Source: an uncultured Lachnospiraceae bacterium
GTDB taxonomy: Bacteria; Bacillota; Clostridia; Lachnospirales; Lachnospiraceae
Reading direction: 5' to 3'
NCBI GenBank assembly: GCA_910577675.1
Contig: CAJTOR010000018.1
Coordinates: 11,400-75,399, forward strand
Length of the DNA stretch: 64,000 nt
Shown one piece after another: positions 17,384 through 25,307 of this stretch. How positions within the stretch are numbered: the first letter of the stretch is position 1; the number at the start of each line of letters is the position of its first letter. The notes under the pieces are model-generated. The model was not told the origin of the DNA. It ran no database searches and saw only the letters and a list, made by a program, of their open reading frames with translations. The translations under genes were made by a program, and so were the position numbers.

Positions 17384-18013
17384 ATGTTGGTTAACTTGTC
17401 GGAGGTTATGAACCGCAGGGGGGAAGCCCTTGAGGTTTGTGTGGAAACAGGGTTTGATGAGTTCTGTATGAACGGTAATTCTTATCCGGTAAAGAAAAAG
17501 ACACCCGTTCGGCTGACGATCAAGAGCCCTTCCCCAAAGAAGGTTTTTATCGCGGCAGAAGCGGAGTATGTCCTGTCCGCCCCGTGTGACCGCTGCCTTA
17601 GGGAAGTGGAGTTTTCCATCCCGATTAGCTATGAGCAGGAGGTTGATTTTTCAAAAGCGCAGGAGGAGTGTCCTGACGGGCTTGAGGAAATATCCTGTAT
17701 CTCTGGTTACGACCTGGATGTGGACCGCCTGGTGTATGAGGAACTTCTGGTCGCATTTCCGGCCAAGGTGCTCTGCCGGGAGGATTGCTTGGGGATTTGC
17801 AATATCTGCGGCGCTGACTTGAATGCGGGGGAGTGCGGCTGTGACCGTCTGGGCATGGAGGATGAGGATTCCCTTGATCCGCGCATGGCGGCAGTCCGGG
17901 ATATTTTCAGGAATTTCACGGAACAGTCCCAGGTATTATGCGGGGCAAATCCAAAAGGAAACGAAAAGAAAAGAGGAGGTGGAAATAATGGGAGCAATTT
18001 GTCCAAAGAATAA
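17384..18013 (+). CDS. yceD: YceD/DUF177 family protein with a run-on C-terminus
   Basis: This 209-residue protein is a YceD homologue, a small Cys-containing protein almost always encoded just before rpmF and linked to rRNA or ribosome metabolism. The conserved core is present: CDRCLREVEF at about 67-76, the EELLVAFPAK-LC-EDCLGIC block and DPRMAAVRDIF. The protein then runs on for about 35 residues (ending GNEKKRGGGNNGSNLSKE) past where homologues stop. The last part is encoded by the Shine-Dalgarno and first codons of rpmF, so the genes overlap by 26 bases in different frames. Four CxxC-like cysteine pairs suggest a metal site. Confidence 0.88.
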   Translation: MLVNLSEVMNRRGEALEVCVETGFDEFCMNGNSYPVKKKTPVRLTIKSPSPKKVFIAAEAEYVLSAPCDRCLREVEFSIPISYEQEVDFSKAQEECPDGLEEISCISGYDLDVDRLVYEELLVAFPAKVLCREDCLGICNICGADLNAGECGCDRLGMEDEDSLDPRMAAVRDIFRNFTEQSQVLCGANPKGNEKKRGGGNNGSNLSKE

Positions 18014-18173
18014 ACATTCAAAGGCGAGGCGTGACAGCCGCAGGGCGAACTGGAAAATGAGCGTGCCTGGTCTGGTAAAATGCAGCAGCTGCGGTCAGCT
18101 TATGATACCGCACAGGGTCTGCAAGGCTTGTGGTTCGTACAACAAAAAGAAAATCATTACCACTGCAGAGTAA
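17988..18173 (+). CDS. rpmF: 50S ribosomal protein L32
   Basis: This 61-residue large-subunit ribosomal protein begins MGAICPKNKHSKARRDSRRANW and has the zinc-ribbon cysteines CSSCGQ and CKACGSY expected of the C+ form of L32. The ATG at 17988 sits seven bases after the strong AGAGGAGG sequence and inside the end of yceD (26-base overlap). A strong terminator follows directly. The C+ form binds zinc, so it would be replaced by a C- paralogue under zinc limitation in some bacteria; no such paralogue is in the window. Confidence 0.97.
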   Translation: MGAICPKNKHSKARRDSRRANWKMSVPGLVKCSSCGQLMIPHRVCKACGSYNKKKIITTAE

Positions 18174-18181
18174 TGATTTGG

Positions 18182-18213
18182 AACCGGGAACCGTATGGTT
18201 CCCGGTTTTTTTT
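18182..18213 (+). terminator. Rho-independent terminator after rpmF
   Basis: An 11-bp perfect stem, AACCGGGAACC (18182-18192) with GGTTCCCGGTT (18197-18207), has a GTAT loop and a run of T. Confidence 0.95.
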
Positions 18214-18230
18214 GATGGTTTTATGCAAAG

Positions 18231-19550
18231 CTAACAAAACAGCCATTTTAACAGCGCCGCTGCAAAGCTTTTTTGGACGGAAGGGTTTAAAAGTGCTTCT
18301 TTCGTGTTTTCAAAGAAGGAAAAACGATCTTTCGCGTACCTGCGAAAAGCCGGGGATATAATTTCTTCAGGCTGCGGCAGGAAGTCACCTTCCTTTTTCT
18401 GGTAACAGGTTTCCTGTGTCGCTTTTTTTCTGTATTCTTTCCCGACAAACTGCGCGATACTTTTGTGCATTGCGCAGTCTTCTACCGGAAGGTAATAATA
18501 ATCCTTATAGTTTTCAAAAAAATATTTGAGTGTGCCTGAAATTACGGGGATATGGAGGAGCAAACTGCCGGGTGTCAGGGCGGCAGCAAGGCTTACTGCG
18601 GGCAGGCAATGGGGTGTTTGCTCCGCATCTGCTGCGGGAATCCCCGCGGGCAGCGGTTTTGTAATTTCCTTAAAAAAGCAAAGATTTAGTAAATCCGGGT
18701 CAAGCTTTGTATCAATACGCAGGGTTTTGCAGGGGGGAAGGAGCGGGGATATGGATTCTGCGACCGAAAAATCCCCGTCAAGCAGCCCTTTAAGAGGGAG
18801 GAGGCGGCAGATTTTAATAAGCCCCAAAATATCTTCCCCGTTATGTAAAAGCAGTGTAAAAAGCATTGCACTGGCTGGGGAATCCGGCATTTTTTTAAGA
18901 CCGGTACCGCTAAAATCGGGGATTTTTTCGGTCTGGTCTTCGCTGTCCGCTAAAAAATTTGTGCCGCCATCAAAAATTTGGTTCTTATTGCGGATACATT
19001 CGTAGCGGTAGCGCCCGATAAACTCTGTATACAGGGGGATCAGGTCTTTGCCCGTTAAGATATCCTTTCGAAAAACTCCCAGGAACTGCTCCACGGTTTT
19101 TTGTTTCAGATCTTTTAGCCCGAGTATTTTTTTAAAAGGAAGAAGATGGCGGTAAACATCATAACTTTGTGTGAGGTCTTCGTTTTTTTCGTCTGCATCA
19201 TCCCCTTCCACGCGGAAATATAGGTTGTCAAGCCGGTGGCGGCGCGCTTTTTTTTGCAGGTAGGGAAGGTCAAAAGTTGTCCCGTTATAATGTACAAGAA
19301 TTTGGAAATTTTTTACAAAATCACCAAATTCCTTAACAAGGCTTTTTTCCTCGGAGATATCGTTTAGGAACCACTGGCGCAGCTTAACTATGTTTTCGTC
19401 AACATAGGCGCAGCCTATCAGGTAAACATAGGAGCTCTCCGGGGAAAAGCCCGTGGTTTCAATATCAAAAAACAGTACCCGCCCCGCGGGAACGCCAAAC
19501 AGGTCAAAGTAAACAGCGGGGCAATCGATGGTTTGTTCAAAGTGCAGCAT
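18231..19550 (-). CDS. YprB-type ribonuclease H-like 3'-5' exonuclease
   Basis: This 439-residue protein carries an N-terminal DEDD-family nuclease domain: motif I FDIETTG with Asp29 and Glu31, motif II around HYNGTTFDLPYLQ (Asn and Asp) and a third acidic region near LKDLKQ. It matches the YprB group of predicted DNA/RNA exonucleases found in Firmicutes. The C-terminal half (about 200-439) is low in motifs and may be a TPR-like helical domain as in YprB. In Bacillus yprB is beside a DEAD/DEAH helicase gene yprA; no such neighbour is present here, so a helicase partner would lie elsewhere. Start ATG 19550. Confidence 0.8.
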   Translation of the reverse strand: MLHFEQTIDCPAVYFDLFGVPAGRVLFFDIETTGFSPESSYVYLIGCAYVDENIVKLRQWFLNDISEEKSLVKEFGDFVKNFQILVHYNGTTFDLPYLQKKARRHRLDNLYFRVEGDDADEKNEDLTQSYDVYRHLLPFKKILGLKDLKQKTVEQFLGVFRKDILTGKDLIPLYTEFIGRYRYECIRNKNQIFDGGTNFLADSEDQTEKIPDFSGTGLKKMPDSPASAMLFTLLLHNGEDILGLIKICRLLPLKGLLDGDFSVAESISPLLPPCKTLRIDTKLDPDLLNLCFFKEITKPLPAGIPAADAEQTPHCLPAVSLAAALTPGSLLLHIPVISGTLKYFFENYKDYYYLPVEDCAMHKSIAQFVGKEYRKKATQETCYQKKEGDFLPQPEEIISPAFRRYAKDRFSFFENTKEALLNPSVQKSFAAALLKWLFC

Positions 19551-19587
19551 GGGGAACCTCGTTTCTTTTTGTGATCTATCTTTGTTT

Positions 19588-19669
19588 AACCTATCAATTG
19601 TATCAGGTGGGGGATAGGCTCTGCCTGACAGGCAGCAATAGCAGAATAGGGATATGAATTTCCTTTAAC
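19588..19669 (+). repeat. intergenic hairpin repeat, copy 1 of 3
   Basis: About 80 bases starting AACCTATCAATTGT and ending near GGGATATGAATTTCC. The stem is TCAGG (19603-19607) with CCTGA (19624-19628). Sister copies start at 25106 and 56089 on the same strand. This copy is the most degenerate, with an A-C mismatch in the outer stem. It lies between the exonuclease gene and the ruvA promoter. Confidence 0.7.
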
Positions 19670-19823
19670 TTTACTGTATCTTTTGTGCACAGTAAGTACT
19701 GGGATATTACAAATTATATTATATCAGAAAAAGGGAAAAAAGAACAGGTGTGCGTGCTATTTTTTTGATACTTCCTTAGAAAGCGCGGCATTATTTTCGG
19801 GGAAATCAAATATGGTTTTAAGC

Positions 19824-19853
19824 TTGACTATGGATGGAAGAAATGACTATAAT
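19824..19853 (+). promoter_or_regulatory. promoter for ruvAB
   Basis: TTGACT (19824-19829) and TATAAT (19848-19853) are 18 bases apart, 54 bases before the ruvA start. Confidence 0.7.
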
Positions 19854-19906
19854 AGAAAGAAGCAGGGAAATGTAGAAAAGTAAGGATTTTGGATGTGAGG
19901 TGGGTT

Positions 19907-20527
19907 ATGATTGCATTTATTGAGGGTAAGCTTGAGGAGGTTAGCGGCAACTGTGTCGTAATCGGCTGTGGGGGAATCGGGTATGAGGTGATGGTGTCCT
20001 CTCAGGTGCTTGCGAGACTGCCTGATTTTGGGAGCCATGTAAAGCTTTATACATATTTGCAGGTGCGTGAGGATGGTGTGACCCTGTTTGGTTTTATGGA
20101 CAGGGATACCTTGTCCGTTTTTCGCCAGCTAATCGGTGTGAATGGGATTGGACCGAAGGCGGCGGTTGGTATTCTCTCCGCCCTTACAGCGGATGATTTG
20201 CGGTTTGCGGTTTTGGCGGAGGATGAGAGGACGATTGCAAAAGCGCCGGGGATCGGTGCAAAAACCGCGAAAAAGCTGATATTGGAGCTGAAGGACAAAT
20301 TCCGTCTGGAAGATGCGTTTGAGAAAAAGCTTATGAGGCAGGAAGAAAAGGAGGGCGAAGGGGAGTCCTCTGCCGACGGTTACAGAACGGTTGTGCTTGA
20401 AACCATACAGGCGCTTGAGGCGCTTGGGTTTTCCGGCGGGGAAGCCAAACGCATGGTTAACAGTGTGGAGGGGATTGAGGATATGACGGCGGATGAGATG
20501 TTGAAAGCCGCACTAAAACATGCTTAG
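19907..20527 (+). CDS. ruvA: Holliday junction branch migration protein RuvA
   Basis: This 206-residue protein binds four-way DNA junctions as a tetramer and loads the RuvB motor. The N-terminal OB-fold region reads MIAFIEGKLEEV, followed by YTYLQVREDGVTLFGF, the two helix-hairpin-helix motifs GVNGIGPKAAVGIL and KAPGIGAKTAKKLILELKDK, and the C-terminal UBA-like RuvB-binding domain (ALEALGFSGGEAKRMV). ATG 19907 matches the family start MIAFIEG; an in-frame TTG 18 bases upstream adds residues with no homology. ruvB follows 34 bases later. Confidence 0.97.
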   Translation: MIAFIEGKLEEVSGNCVVIGCGGIGYEVMVSSQVLARLPDFGSHVKLYTYLQVREDGVTLFGFMDRDTLSVFRQLIGVNGIGPKAAVGILSALTADDLRFAVLAEDERTIAKAPGIGAKTAKKLILELKDKFRLEDAFEKKLMRQEEKEGEGESSADGYRTVVLETIQALEALGFSGGEAKRMVNSVEGIEDMTADEMLKAALKHA

Positions 20528-20561
20528 TTGATTATGGAAGCGGACGAAATGAGGTTTTGAT

Positions 20562-21569
20562 ATGGCAAGAAGGACAATTACCACGGAATTTACCGAGGAG
20601 GATGCAAAGATTGAGGGCAGCCTGCGCCCGCAGCTTCTGGCAGAATATATCGGGCAGCAGAAGGTGAAAAAAAATTTGAAAGTTTATATCGAGGCGGCGA
20701 AAAAGAGGGGGGAAGCGCTTGACCATGTGCTTTTTTTTGGACCGCCCGGACTGGGGAAGACGACGCTTGCCATGGTGATTGCCAACGAGATGGGCGTGAA
20801 TTTAAAAACGACTGCGGGACCTGCAATTGAAAAGCCTGGGGATATGGCGGCGATATTGAACAATTTGAAAGAGGGCGATCTTTTGTTTATTGATGAGATC
20901 CACCGTCTGAACCGCCAGGTGGAGGAAACCCTCTATCCGGCGATGGAGGATTTTGCGATTGATATTGTAATCGGCAAGGGGGCGCTGGCTAAATCCATCC
21001 GCCTTGACCTGCCCAAATTTACGCTGGTTGGAGCCACGACAAGGGCGGGGATGCTGACCGCGCCCCTGCGCGACCGCTTTGGCGTGGTAAGCCGCCTGGA
21101 ATTTTATACGGTCGAGGAGCTAAAGGAGATTATCCTGCGCTCGGCGGGTGTGCTTAAAGTAAAGATTGAGGAGGAGGGGGCGGAGGAGCTTGCCAGAAGG
21201 TCGAGGGGAACCCCGCGCCTTGCAAACCGCCTTCTAAAGCGCGTGCGCGATTTTGCGCAGGTAAAGTATGATGGCAGGATTACAAAGCAGGTTGCGGAGT
21301 ACGCGCTTGATTTGCTCGAGGTGGATCGCCTTGGCCTTGACCATATCGACAGGGAGATATTGCTTGCGATGATGGAAAAATTCAACGGCCGTCCGGTCGG
21401 CATCGAGTCTGTGGCAACGACAATCGGGGAGGATGCCGGAACCGTCGAGGAGGTTTACGAGCCTTACCTGGTTCAGAACGGTTTGATCGTGCGCACGCCG
21501 CGCGGGAGAATGGTAACAGATTTAGCCTACCGCCACCTGGGTTTGGCAAAACCAAAGGTTACGCCGTAG
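20562..21569 (+). CDS. ruvB: Holliday junction branch migration helicase RuvB
   Basis: This 335-residue AAA+ motor drives branch migration of Holliday junctions during recombinational repair. Walker A GPPGLGKT is at 60-67, Walker B appears as LLFIDEIHRL, sensor 1 lies in VGATTRAG, and the arginine-finger region follows in PLRDRFGV. The C-terminal winged-helix domain ends PRGRMVTDLAYRHLG. Length is standard. It forms the ruvAB operon with SD GAAATGAGG before ATG 20562. No queA or tgt follows, unlike in many Firmicutes. Confidence 0.98.
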   Translation: MARRTITTEFTEEDAKIEGSLRPQLLAEYIGQQKVKKNLKVYIEAAKKRGEALDHVLFFGPPGLGKTTLAMVIANEMGVNLKTTAGPAIEKPGDMAAILNNLKEGDLLFIDEIHRLNRQVEETLYPAMEDFAIDIVIGKGALAKSIRLDLPKFTLVGATTRAGMLTAPLRDRFGVVSRLEFYTVEELKEIILRSAGVLKVKIEEEGAEELARRSRGTPRLANRLLKRVRDFAQVKYDGRITKQVAEYALDLLEVDRLGLDHIDREILLAMMEKFNGRPVGIESVATTIGEDAGTVEEVYEPYLVQNGLIVRTPRGRMVTDLAYRHLGLAKPKVTP

Positions 21570-21743
21570 TTATATTTATTCTGAGAACGTTTATGCTCGG
21601 GGAATAGTTCAGGATTTATTTGTAACATTCTTGGCACAGATAGCTATATGGGAAATAAGTGCATCTGCATTGTTTTCTATAATATCAGTCTGACCAGACA
21701 AAGAGCTGGGAAATCCCAGCGGGGAATTGCAAGAAACAAAAAG

Positions 21744-21772
21744 TTGTAATCATTGGGGGAATATGGTATAAT
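21744..21772 (+). promoter_or_regulatory. promoter driving structured RNA element upstream of zapA
   Basis: TTGTAA (21744-21749) and TATAAT (21767-21772) lie 17 bases apart with an extended TGG before the -10. The sister element near 44.2 kb has the same architecture (TTGAAA, 17 bases, TGG-TATAAT). Confidence 0.75.
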
Positions 21773-21778
21773 ATCTGA

Positions 21779-21890
21779 AAGATATTATACCAGCGCCGGT
21801 TCGCTGTCCGACGAAGGAGGACATTTCCTTGGCGAACTGCGTGCATGCCCCGCAGGGAAACATGTCGGAAGGACAGCGCCGGTTGCATCG
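21779..21890 (+). ncRNA. structured RNA candidate, copy 1 (leader of zapA or small RNA)
   Basis: About 110 bases that fold into a closed multi-stem structure: closing stem TCCGAC (21797-21802) with GTCGGA (21864-21869), or alternatively GCTGTCC (21793-21799) with GGACAGC (21871-21877); hairpin AAGGA/TCCTT; hairpin CTGCG (21837-21841) with CGCAG (21851-21855). The strip AGCGCC-TTCGC at the 5' end and CCCC-G-AGGGAAA plus CATGTCGGAA at the 3' end are shared with a second copy at about 44235-44345, where stems change on both sides. No T tract follows directly, so it is probably a 5' leader; zapA starts about 90 bases later. I do not recognise a known RNA class. Confidence 0.6.
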
Positions 21891-21981
21891 TGGGTTGTTG
21901 GGCAGTTTGGGTTTAATAACGGCGCAAAGACTTAAAGGATAAGGGTTTTACACTATGTGCAAAGCCAAAAAGGGGGCTGCT

Positions 21982-22488
21982 ATGAACAAACAGACGGATA
22001 CAGATGTGGTTATAAATGGAAAAAAATATACGTTGAGCGGCTATGAGAGCAATGATTACATGCAGAAGGTGGCCTCCTATCTCAACGATAAGTGTGCGCA
22101 GATGGCGCAGCAGACAGATTTCCGTTACCTTGATAAGGAAACACAGAATGTGCTGGTGCAGCTAAATATCGCGGATGATTATTTCAAGCTGAAAAGCCAG
22201 ATGAAAAGCAAGGAAAATGACAGTGATACGAAAAGTAATGAAATATTTGAATTGAAACATGAAGTGATTGCATTGCAGACAAAACTTGCAGAATGTGAGA
22301 AGGAATTGGAGGAGGCAAAGGGCAAGTTTTACGAGGAGGAAAAGAAAAATATCCGCCTGGAAACGGAACTTGCACAGGCAAAGAAGGGGATGGCGCGCGC
22401 GAAAGAGATTGAGATCGCGGGGAAGATTACGGGGAATACAACAATGTGGCTCCCGGGGATGGGTGGAAAATTCCCGGGGCAGAGTTAA
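21982..22488 (+). CDS. zapA: cell division protein ZapA-like with coiled-coil C-terminus
   Basis: This 168-residue protein has an N-terminal ZapA domain (VVINGKKYTLSG followed by YMQKVASYLNDKCAQMAQQ and LNIADDYFKL), the FtsZ-bundling regulator of the division ring. It continues as a long coiled coil (about 70-145) and a Gly/Pro-rich tail. The length exceeds the classical 85-residue ZapA but is common in Lachnospiraceae. I chose ATG 21982, giving MNKQTD and lying after AGGGGG; an in-frame ATG 27 bases upstream has a poorer context. A structured RNA element lies upstream, and a U32 peptidase gene follows 129 bases downstream. Confidence 0.83.
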   Translation: MNKQTDTDVVINGKKYTLSGYESNDYMQKVASYLNDKCAQMAQQTDFRYLDKETQNVLVQLNIADDYFKLKSQMKSKENDSDTKSNEIFELKHEVIALQTKLAECEKELEEAKGKFYEEEKKNIRLETELAQAKKGMARAKEIEIAGKITGNTTMWLPGMGGKFPGQS

Positions 22489-22617
22489 GTGGACTGCGCG
22501 TGGTGACGGGCAGTCTTTTTGTGCACAGATCCGTGCAGGGAAAGTATGTAGTTAAGGCGGCGCGGATCGCTTTGGGCTGTTTTTGTTTGTGGAAAAGAAA
22601 AGGACGGGAAATAAAAG

Positions 22618-25107
22618 ATGAAGATCGGGGAAAGAAATCGGGCTGGTGTTGAAATCTTGGCACCTGCCGGGTCAAAGGAGGGGCTGGTTGCGGCGATCGG
22701 TGCGGGTGCGGACGCTGTCTATGTGGGCGGTGTATGCTTTGGCGCGCGCGCTTACGCAAATAATCTGGAAGAAAAAGAACTCTGTGAAGCAATTGACTAT
22801 GTGCACCTGCATTCAAAGCGCATTTATTTAACAGTGAATACACTTTTAAAACCTGAGGAGATGGGCGATGCGCTCTACCGCTATTTAAAGCCCTACTATG
22901 AGCAGGGGATTGATGCCGTGATAGTGCAGGATGCCGGGGTCTTGAAATTTATTTCGGAGGAATTTCCGGGGCTTTCTATCCACGCGAGCACACAGATGTC
23001 GCTTGCGATGGCGGAGGGGGTGGCATGTTTTTCGGACTACCCGGTGACGCGGCTTGTAAACGCGAGGGAACTTGGACTTTTTGAAATACAGCGCATCAGG
23101 AAGCAGTGCGGGCTTGAGATAGAGTCCTTTGTGCATGGGGCGCTGTGCTACTGTTATTCGGGGCAGTGTCTGATGAGCAGCATGATTGGCGGGCGTTCGG
23201 GGAACCGGGGCAGATGCGCACAGCCGTGCAGGCTTGCCTATAACGGGGCTTACCTGCTCTCGCCAAAAGATATCTGTACACTCGATATGATCCCGGAGCT
23301 TATCGGGGCGGGAATCGATTCCTTTAAGATAGAGGGGAGGATGAAACGCTACGAATATGCGGCGGGGGTAACGGCAGCTTACCGCCGGGAAGTGGATCGG
23401 TATTTTACCCTGGGGGAGGAGGGTTATAAAAGCTTCCACCAAAAACATCCGGAAGTACTTTTGCAGGCTGTTGAGGATTTGAAGGATTTATATAACCGGG
23501 GTGGTTTTACAAAGGGGTACTATCTAAGTCGCAACGGGAAAGCGATGATGTCCACCGCCCGCCCGAACCACAGCGGGGTAAAAGTGGCGCGGGTGGAGGA
23601 GGTGCGAGGCAACAGGGCGCTCCTTTGCGCGCAAAAGGAACTGCACGCCCAGGATGTGCTTGAAATCCGCATGGGGGAAGGAGAGGGGGAAAATTATGAA
23701 TTTACACTCGGGCAGGCGCACTTAGCGGGCGAGCGTTTTTTTGCAAATTTTACCCCGGGGCTTTTGGTACAAAAGAAAGATCCTGTGTACCGGACAAAAA
23801 ACAACCTGCTGCTAACGCGGATTTCAGAAGAATATTTTGAGAAAAAACCGAGAAGGGCGGTGGAAGGAAAACTGGTGGCAAAAGTCGGGGAACCGCTAGA
23901 GTTATTAGTGTGCACGGCGGGAGGGAAAGAGGATGTGGCAGGGGGGGATGATGCAGCGGATACCCATAAGGGGCAGGTTTTGGCAAAGGCTAAAGGCGGG
24001 ATCGTACAGTGTGCGAAAAAGCAGCCGATGGGGGCGGAGCGTCTGCGCGCTGCCCTGGAAAAAACGGGGGATACACCGTTTTATTTTTCGGGAATTGATA
24101 TGGAATTATCGGGCGATATCTTTTTGCCGGTATCCGCGTTAAATGCCCTGCGCCGGGAAGCGCTCGCGGTTTTGGAAAGCAGAATTGCTAAGGGGTACCG
24201 CAGGGTACTTCCTGCTAAGAAGGAGGAAGTGTACAAAGAGTGTAATGGCGGGGATGGGGAACCAAAAAACCAGGTGGGAAAAAAGAATGGAATGCTAAAA
24301 AGGGGCATGCAAAACGGTATCCATGTCTGCGTAATGACGGGGGGGCAGTTTGAGGCGGTACTTTGTGCAGGGCGTGTTAAGAGGGTTTATTATGATCTGG
24401 CGGCATTTGCTGCCGGGGGAATATATGAGGCGGCAAGGAAGGCAAAAGAGGCAGGTATTGAATTTTTCCTGCGTCTTCCCCGCATCTGCCGGGCAGGAAC
24501 ATACGATAAATTAAGAGATTTAAAAGATTGCCTGCTCGGTGATTTTGTGGACGGATACCTGATACAGAATATGGAGGAGCTTTATCTGTTTGCAATCGAA
24601 TGGCGGGTTTTCGATATGGGGAAAATACTTGTGGCGGATGCCATGCTCTATGTGATGAACGGAAAGGCAAAACAGTTTTTTAGGGAGTTTGGGGTGGAGG
24701 AATTCACTGCGCCGTATGAGCTCAATGCAAAGGAACTTTCTGTGCTTGGCTTGGAGGATATGGCGCTGCCCGTTTATGGAAGGCTGCCCCTTATGGTTTC
24801 TGCCCAGTGTGTGAAAAAAAATACAAAAGAAGAATGTGATAAGATGATGGAACCACTTTATCTTACCGACAGGAAACAGAAAAAACTTCCTGTTCTTAAT
24901 TTTTGCTGTTTCTGCTATAATGTAGTGTATGGTTATGAGTGCCTGTCACTGCTTGGATGCCCGGAAGTAAATGACCTTGCCCCGGCATCGTTTCGCTATG
25001 ACTTCACACTGGAAACGGAGGATGAGGTCAGGAAAATATTGGAAAAAGATGAATTGCCTAAAAATATTGAGTTTACAAAAGGGCATTTCCGGCGTGGGGT
25101 ATTGTAA
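22618..25107 (+). CDS. U32 family peptidase with C-terminal DUF3656-type region
   Basis: This 829-residue protein begins with the U32 domain: VEILAPAGSKEGLVAAIGAGADAVYVGG near residue 10, the HASTQMSL and ARELGLFEI blocks, then FVHGALCYCYSGQCLMSS and the Cys-containing RGRCAQPCRLAY at about 200, which carries conserved Fe-S or metal-binding cysteines. Family members are annotated as collagenase-like peptidases, yet some (TrhP, RlhA) modify RNA, so protease function is not certain here. The long C-terminal half (about 400-829), with a final CCFCYN cysteine cluster, fits the large Firmicutes version. The gene stands alone between zapA and M18 aminopeptidase genes. Confidence 0.88.
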   Translation: MKIGERNRAGVEILAPAGSKEGLVAAIGAGADAVYVGGVCFGARAYANNLEEKELCEAIDYVHLHSKRIYLTVNTLLKPEEMGDALYRYLKPYYEQGIDAVIVQDAGVLKFISEEFPGLSIHASTQMSLAMAEGVACFSDYPVTRLVNARELGLFEIQRIRKQCGLEIESFVHGALCYCYSGQCLMSSMIGGRSGNRGRCAQPCRLAYNGAYLLSPKDICTLDMIPELIGAGIDSFKIEGRMKRYEYAAGVTAAYRREVDRYFTLGEEGYKSFHQKHPEVLLQAVEDLKDLYNRGGFTKGYYLSRNGKAMMSTARPNHSGVKVARVEEVRGNRALLCAQKELHAQDVLEIRMGEGEGENYEFTLGQAHLAGERFFANFTPGLLVQKKDPVYRTKNNLLLTRISEEYFEKKPRRAVEGKLVAKVGEPLELLVCTAGGKEDVAGGDDAADTHKGQVLAKAKGGIVQCAKKQPMGAERLRAALEKTGDTPFYFSGIDMELSGDIFLPVSALNALRREALAVLESRIAKGYRRVLPAKKEEVYKECNGGDGEPKNQVGKKNGMLKRGMQNGIHVCVMTGGQFEAVLCAGRVKRVYYDLAAFAAGGIYEAARKAKEAGIEFFLRLPRICRAGTYDKLRDLKDCLLGDFVDGYLIQNMEELYLFAIEWRVFDMGKILVADAMLYVMNGKAKQFFREFGVEEFTAPYELNAKELSVLGLEDMALPVYGRLPLMVSAQCVKKNTKEECDKMMEPLYLTDRKQKKLPVLNFCCFCYNVVYGYECLSLLGCPEVNDLAPASFRYDFTLETEDEVRKILEKDELPKNIEFTKGHFRRGVL

Positions 25108-25190
25108 CCTACTAATTGTGTCAGGTGGGGGATAAGCTCTGTCTGACATGAGGAAGCAGCATAGGGATATAATTTATTTTGACACAAAAA
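25106..25190 (+). repeat. intergenic hairpin repeat, copy 2 of 3
   Basis: About 80 bases related to 19588-19669 and 56089-56166. The outer stem TGTCAGG (25119-25125) pairs with TCTGACA (25142-25148) with one G-U pair. Conserved flanks are AACCTACTAATTGTG before and CATAGGGATATAATTT after. The element begins at the U32 peptidase stop codon and lies just before the aminopeptidase promoter. Confidence 0.75.
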
Positions 25191-25194
25191 ATAT

Positions 25195-25223
25195 TTGCTA
25201 TTTCAAAATCAACGTGGTAAAAT
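25195..25223 (+). promoter_or_regulatory. promoter for the M18 aminopeptidase gene
   Basis: TTGCTA (25195-25200), 17-base spacer ending TGG, and TAAAAT (25218-25223). Confidence 0.6.
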
Positions 25224-25307
25224 TAAAAGCATAAATTGTCGGTTTATGAGAAAGGGATGGGGAATAACATCTTGCCTAAGTAAAACCGACGGAAAGAGAG
25301 GATGATT

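Noticed and set aside
21779..21890. Identity as 4.5S SRP RNA, 6S RNA, tmRNA or RNase P RNA
   Set aside because: The diagnostic loops I know for these RNAs (for example the SRP GGAAGCAGCC-type loop or the RNase P GAGGAAAGTC strip) are not present in context.
21753..21935. 60-codon frame across the first RNA element
   Set aside because: The folded, co-varying RNA explains the conservation, and the second copy does not keep this frame open.
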